This document shows positions 58,655 to 64,000 of a DNA stretch of 64,000 bases, piece after piece; within the stretch, counting starts at the first letter, position 1, and every line of letters starts with the position of its first letter. The notes under the pieces are model-generated. The model searched no databases. It was not told where the DNA came from and saw only the letters and a list, made by a program, of their open reading frames with translations. The position numbers and the translations under genes are program-made. This stretch comes from Neoechinorhynchus agilis (Eukaryota; Acanthocephala). The stretch is from assembly GCA_051530055.1 (NCBI GenBank), contig CM121342.1, forward strand, positions 10,912,001-10,976,000. Reading direction: 5' to 3'.

Positions 58655-61078
58655 CGATGAGTTGGTCCTCGCCAACGCCGCTTAACCTGCACTGCTTACA
58701 ATGGAATTCGGGTGGAGCCGCGGCTCTAAACAGGTTTGATATTTTTACTTACATCACAGAAGATGTTATCTGTATTCAAGAGGCCAAAAAGGCTGCAGTA
58801 GGATCCTATGTTTTACCACAAGCATTTTTACTAAAATACGATGTTTTCCCAACATTTCCGTTGAATCATTACTGTAGCGGTCTCTTAACAATCTTTAAAA
58901 AACATCTTTCAGCGTCGCTGATCCAAAATTACATTAGTGAAAATCCTTCCTATGCTATTTTTAAAATTCACGCGAACGGAAAGGAGTGTATGCTGATTGG
59001 CAACATTTACGTACGTCCTAAATTTATCCATAAGAAAGATACGAAGGACATCGTTTGTAAGCTTTGGCAACATCTTTTTGGTGATTTTTACGACCCTACA
59101 GGAGAATGGACCAAAGCTATAGTAAATAGAGAGGGCTCTCATGTATTTTTAACACCCACCCAGCCCACATTTCACAGGATATCGAGTAATGTTCATTCTT
59201 GGTTGGATGGATGCTATGTCCCATCCAACCGACAGGAAAGCATTACAATTGCAAAACAATGCGATTTATCGGAATCTGATAACATGGTACTTATCCAGCG
59301 ACAAGTCTTTAAGCCACAGATTCCGGTTTTCGCCCATTAACGTAGCTTTTTTCAATTTCGCCATTAAACGCTCCCTTCACGAATTTCTGAATCTCCAGGA
59401 ATGGAATTCTTTACTTTTAATCTCTCAAACAAATTTATCTATTCCCAATCATTTTTCAAGAGGAGCAGTTACCTCAAACTATCTTAAATACTGTGCATCC
59501 CGAATTAAAAAAGCTAACATGCATCAGGATGCCCCCATGCAAAAGTTTTGGTCCAACAAATACTGGGCTTGCAATTATAATCTGCATTTGCAACAACATC
59601 GTAGAGTAATGAAGAATCTTTCCTCCTCTACGAAATCCTTTTGGCGGGTTTTGAAGAATTCGAAATTTATCAAATGGAAGGACAAAGCTTCAAGATGGAT
59701 CAGATCTTCATCGTATAAGGTGGTATTGTACGACATTTTAGGCAAACTCTCCGTTGGAGCAACAAATGTTTCCCCTACTAATGATTTGCTAACCCTCCCA
59801 CTATTGCGATCATTAAATGAAGGAGATTTGCATATGGATGATATTTTAAAAGCATGGGGAAGTATGATAAAGTTGTCATCAAATAATTTTTGTGCTTCTA
59901 GTAAATGCCTAAGGTGTATAGAACCTTCAATCCGACCCCTAATCGCCTCTTGTATGCTTAGAGCATCTAGAGAGGATTGGTTGAGCATTAACCTGGCACG
60001 GAGAATTCTCCTCGTAAAAGCCAAAAAGAAGGTGGTCAATTCCTCCTCAGATCTTAGGCCAATTTCCATTCAGAACGCCCTAGTATCTCTTTATGAGAAA
60101 GCTCTTGTTATTCGTTTGATGGAATTTTGTAGGGAAAAGGACGTTATAAACCGAAACTGCCACGGTTTTTACCAAGGGAGATCCGTAGCTTCTGCAACAA
60201 GAGCCATCTATGATTCCCTTAGGTACCAAAATTTTAGGTATCGCTGCCTCATTTCATTCGATTTTACCGCAGAGTATGACAACATTGATCTTCAATTTTT
60301 AATGCACTACATGGTCCTTCTCAACTTCCCACAAGATATTGTAGTTCGTATCAAAGATATTTTAGCCACCAAGTCCTTTTATTTTGATGACGACGAGGAT
60401 CATAAAATCTTTTATCCTAAAAATGGTTTACCACAGGGCTCCCCACTATCTCCTATTTTATTTCTAATAGCCATGCAACTTATGGCCAATTTCTATAAGG
60501 AAGGTGTCAATATTTTTATATATGCTGACGATATAAGTGCAGTTTTATTTACCAACAACTCCTGGGAATTACCTATACTACTGAAGGAACTGTTAGCCCA
60601 TATCAACAAACATGCAGTACTCATGGGCATTGAACTTAACCCTAACAAAACCAATATTATGGCTGTAGCGGGCAGCGGATATGTAAATAAGAAACTTAAT
60701 TTAATAATTAAAAATCAATTTTTACATATTTTAGATCAAACCAACATCGTTGGTCATTTACGTTTTAACAAAATTAAAATTTTAGGATACAGTTTTAACG
60801 CAAATTTGAATGAAAAGTTAGATATGAAACTTTCTAAAAGAATTTTAATAACTGCCAAACGCTACTGTACAAGAGCGCCGAGGCTTCAACTGAGTTATAA
60901 AAAACAATATTTTATCTGGAAAACATGGGCAATTACTGTCCTAACCCTTTTTAGTCGCGGTCGTCCACCCGAACAGCGGCCCATTTTCGGTGAGGCCCTG
61001 CTACAAAACGCGTCATTCTTAAGACAAAAAGAGAAAATGGAATTGGTCAAGAGAATGAACTACTGGCTGCAACTATAA
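58651..61078 (+). mobile_element. LINE ORF2: endonuclease plus open reverse transcriptase
   Basis: The endonuclease part (58,651-59,340) shows APE-type motifs LHCLQWNSGG, VICIQEAK and GNIYVRP. The usual GDFN is GDFY, and the final SDH is SDN, so the nuclease looks inactive. A frameshift near 59,190-59,320 passes into the RT frame, which is open for 629 codons to 61,078. RT motifs are DLRPISIQNALVSLYEKALV, FDFTAEYDNI, GLPQGSPLSPILF, YADDI and LMGIELNPNKT. The element ends at MNYWLQL with no RNase H. The long open RT frame suggests a younger copy than the other LINE pieces here. Assignment to the Jockey/I group rests on ORF1 zinc knuckles plus an APE endonuclease. Confidence 0.85.
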
Positions 61079-61080
61079 AC

Positions 61081-61765
61081 AAAATTAACTTAAAATCCCA
61101 TGTTTCACAACTTTGAGCGCTATCACGTGTGCTTATAATATATATTTGTTGTTGTTGAACTAATATCCGTGTTGCGAACAACTGATGATTCGTGCTCCTT
61201 CATCCGTCGGGTGAAATTGTTGGTCTGCCCCACATAGACCTGTTCGCAACCGGAACACGGAATTCGGTAGACCGCACCAGATGACTGTTGGCCATTCTTG
61301 GGACATATCAATCCGTGTAGAGTGCGTCCCCTCTTTGTGTATACATTTACTCTCTTGACCTCACATCCTCATTTTATGATGCGCTCCATAGCAAGATACG
61401 AATGATCATCAGGGATTGGCAGTTTAACGTGGATTTCTTCCTTTTTAGACTTTTTCTCCCCATTGAATGCATGACGCACATTCCGAATGCACCGTTCGAC
61501 AAGATGGAGAGGATAACCATATCGACCTGATAGGTATTTCAGGAAGTCAATCTCCTCGTTACACAACTTGGCGTTGCTACAATGTGTAAGAGCACAGTGG
61601 ATGAGTGACATAATCCTCGAAATTTTGTATTTGCGAGGTTGGGCTGATGTCCATGGCACAAGGCCCACTGGTATACCTCTCTTTCGGTACACGCTGGTCG
61701 TGTAGTTTCCACTGGCTAATCGGTATATCCACACATCCAGGAACGGAAACTGGCCTCTACGAACA
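61081..61765 (-). mobile_element. Penelope-like element remnant: RT C-terminus and GIY-YIG
   Basis: Read on the minus strand, the order is RGQFPFLDVWIYRL (about 61,760-61,720), then YTTSVYRKRGIPVGL and GRYGYPLHLVERCI. A GIY-YIG nuclease domain follows at about 61,280-61,130, with AVYRIPCSGCEQVYVGQTNN and RRMKEHES. This RT plus GIY-YIG order is specific to Penelope-like elements. The copy is incomplete and broken. It starts 3 bases after the LINE stop. Confidence 0.8.
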
Positions 61766-61925
61766 CTGAATGGAATTTAACTAATAGCGACTGGCGAAAG
61801 CTACTGCAGTTTTGCACCAGATTCTGCAACTTCCAGTTCAACGGCATCGACTATGACCAGAAAGATGGAGTGGCCATGGGCAGCGCGTTAGCTCCTGTGC
61901 TTGCTGAGCTGTATAAATCAATTTG
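61766..61925 (+). mobile_element. Penelope-like RT piece in opposite orientation
   Basis: On the plus strand, FQFNGIDYDQKDGVAMGSAL followed by APVLAEL is the RT block that normally precedes the catalytic YVDD in Penelope-like elements. It lies head-to-head with the minus-strand piece next to it. The element was inverted at its 5' side, and the part between the two blocks is missing. Confidence 0.75.
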
Positions 61926-62165
61926 CTTAAACTGGACATAAAAAAGTGTTCGCAACCACGCAAGTAACAAACGTGGAATTAAAATGAGCTTTTTTTGTTA
62001 TTGATGACATCAAATCTTTACTTGTGCCGCGTTTAACGATACCGAAACAAACGAGATTCGATACACAAGCGATTATATAATTCTTTTTTATTAGTATTCG
62101 TTTGCGCTCTTTCTTGAGCGAATAAGACCTCGCTGTTCATATTCCGAAGGGTATATTTCTCAGTG

Positions 62166-62714
62166 ATGGCTCCTTTACAAGTTATTCTTTACTTGGCAAT
62201 TGTTGCTTTAACATCGGCTCGTTCGAAATCCGGAAAATTAGCCAAGTCGTGTTGCTTCGATCCATGCGAATGTCCAATGGAATGCCCAACGGAATGTCCA
62301 TGTGAGCCATGCCCGTGTCCGGTGGATACCTGCTGCCTTTGCCCATGTCCGGCTCCTCCGTTCGAATGCGCTCCAGAGAGAAAATACAGCAAATGTTGCG
62401 TTATCGAGATTCCCAGTCAGACTTGTCCAATCCCAATTCCATGTGGATATGTGAAACCAAAGCCACCAAGGAAAATCGTAGTGAGAAGACCGTGTCCAGT
62501 GGCAAGACCATGCCCGAGACCAATTCCTGTGCTTCCATGCAGTATTGAGTACGTTCCAGCGACTCCGTTCCCTTGCCCGGAAAGACCATTGATGTGTGCC
62601 GAGCAATACGGATACCAATGTCCGCCGAATCCGTGCTCTGTATGCTGCTGCAAGGACGAATGCTGCTGCGAACCTTGTTGCAAAGACGAATGCCGTTTAA
62701 GCTGCTGTTGCTAA
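62166..62714 (+). CDS. Secreted Cys/Pro-rich structural protein
   Basis: The start ATG at 62,166 follows TTTCTCAG by 2 bases. MAPLQVILYLAIVALTSA is a clear signal peptide. The mature part (about 160 residues) has about 37 cysteines, in CP, CE and CC runs: CECPMECPTECPCEPCPCPV, then a Pro-rich middle with KPKPPRKIVVRRPCP, and a C-terminal CCCKDECCCEPCCKDEC. Such spacing suggests a heavily disulfide-linked extracellular matrix, cuticle or eggshell protein. No enzyme motif is seen. It sits alone between retroelement remnants and unannotated DNA, and I cannot name a family. Confidence 0.7.
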   Translation: MAPLQVILYLAIVALTSARSKSGKLAKSCCFDPCECPMECPTECPCEPCPCPVDTCCLCPCPAPPFECAPERKYSKCCVIEIPSQTCPIPIPCGYVKPKPPRKIVVRRPCPVARPCPRPIPVLPCSIEYVPATPFPCPERPLMCAEQYGYQCPPNPCSVCCCKDECCCEPCCKDECRLSCCC

Positions 62715-62719
62715 AAGGT

Positions 62720-64000
62720 TCTCTAGATAAATAGCGTAGATTTAGACTGAGTTTCAACTTATTAAATTAGCTTTAAAGTTTGATTGGAAATTTTGAGCGC
62801 ATTCGGGTTAAACGAAATCTCATTAGAATTTTAGGAGAAAAAAAATGAGATTTTTGTGAAAATCAATCTCTAAACATTTGAGAAACAAATGCCGACCACT
62901 ATTCTTTAAAGTGTTTCTAGAGTCCGATCAACCATGAAGTATAATGAGCAAAACTTTAACGATCTTGGAAATTCCGATAAGTCAATCGGACAACCGAATG
63001 AAAACCAAGGTACTCATTTCGAAGGTGCTTAAAAAGGAAGCTGAAGTTAATTGAATACCAAGGTCGGAAAATTCTACTCATCCAACTCAACTCAGCAGAG
63101 TTATACACCACGCCAGCTTGTCCATGGATTCGTTATTGTTGACCAATGTTAACCCCGGAAACTCCTCTTATAAAAATTATATTGATTGAACCGCGATAAT
63201 AACAAATCATTGGCGTAAACCTCCTTAAATTGCTAATAACCATGATTCTCCTTTTCTTACTTTTAAAAACAGAAAGGAAAGATCCGATTATCCGAAGGAC
63301 CATCCCACAAAGTGGAGAACCGTTTGGTAAGATGATAAATCGTATGAGGGACACCGGAACTATCAGTGACAGTGACCGTATCGAAATATAAAAGGATACG
63401 AAGCCAGATATTTACAGTCAAGATTAATCTCTGTATCTCCTGGTACGCCAATCTTGAAACCCTTGGTAACGCCCGAATTAGATTCGACGATAAACGAAAA
63501 GTGGAATTGATTTCAAACGAGATTGTCGATTCCAAGAAATGTTTTCGCCTTGAAAATGTGCATAAACTAAACCTTCGATCGGTGAAGCTGCCTTAATGAT
63601 TCCTAAATATCATCACAAGTTTGAAATGCAGTGATTTAATTTCAACGAGTGCAGCACTCGCAAAAAAATGACCGTCAAGTTATTAAACTGTTTGTTTGAT
63701 AGAAATTACATTTATATTGAAATTCTAGAGATTGCCAGTGAATGACGCCCCAGATATAAGTCGCGATAACCTTATTTATCTCACTCTTTAACTTTTCAAT
63801 TGTATTTCTTATCTTGATAATCATCGCAAAAAACAAATATTTATCAATAGTTCCATCACAAAGAGGACTACAGCCGATTTTCGAGACTCATATCGATGAT
63901 GAAAGTCTTAAACGAATTCTGGCTAAAGATTTACTTTTTCTTATTTATGTCCGTTGTCCTACAAAATGAGTCCCATCTTACTTAGTCGATCCATGGCATG
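62720..64000. other. No convincing gene
   Basis: A plus-strand frame at 63,366-63,596 (TVTVSKYKRIRSQIFTVKIN) and overlapping minus-strand frames show no known family. One might be an exon of a gene that continues past the window, but no splice evidence supports it. Confidence 0.4.

Overview
This is eukaryotic, AT-rich DNA from an invertebrate animal. The genes have GT-AG introns, many only 38-70 bp long. They include animal proteins such as a RasGEF-phospholipase C, a BIG-type ARF-GEF, BCS1 and ABCE1. The tiny introns, splice-acceptor-like sequences directly before some start codons, and a secreted Cys/Pro-rich protein suggest a nematode, possibly an enoplean. I cannot prove that from the sequence alone.

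Layout. 1-2.4 kb: tail of a broken non-LTR retrotransposon, then an inverted repeat, a 98-bp tandem duplication and a hairpin. 2.4-5 kb: no gene seen. 5.1-5.85 kb: a cyclin (minus). 6.9-10.1 kb: a broken Ty3/Gypsy-type fossil, then a LINE fragment. 10.6-11.15 kb: a small sedlin/TRAPP-like gene. 12.08-12.36 kb: a tRNA-derived SINE that carries all three strands of a hammerhead ribozyme core in an unusual order. 12.9-15.4 kb: a complete six-exon ABCE1 gene (minus). 15.7-18.5 kb: LINE tail and a 283-bp tandem array. 18.65-20 kb: two unrecognised minus-strand genes. 21.2-28.8 kb: a phospholipase C epsilon-like gene (minus). 29.1-32.5 kb: an ankyrin/armadillo-type gene (minus). 35.06-35.97 kb: an EF-hand protein. 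37.2-38.9 kb: LINE debris. 39-42.4 kb: a compact cluster (PHD-like protein, unknown protein, BCS1). 43.3-50.9 kb: a 7.6-kb satellite array of about 156-bp monomers with a 3.14-kb higher-order repeat. 51.2-57.05 kb: BIG/Sec7 ARF-GEF. 57.5-61.9 kb: a LINE with an open reverse transcriptase frame, followed by a head-to-head inverted Penelope-like remnant. 62.17-62.7 kb: a secreted Cys-rich protein. 62.8-64 kb: nothing convincing.

The host genes are mostly single-copy housekeeping and signalling genes: ribosome recycling (ABCE1), respiratory complex III assembly (BCS1), Golgi/endosome trafficking (BIG) and Ras/phosphoinositide signalling (PLC epsilon). They are not an operon. Only one cluster (39.07-42.38 kb) is tightly packed, with one convergent and one divergent gene pair. 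The most unusual signal is the hammerhead-like core inside the SINE at 12,167-12,231. The satellite higher-order repeat and the recurrent CTGAAGAAG-hairpin-CGAAA motif near retroelement ends come next.
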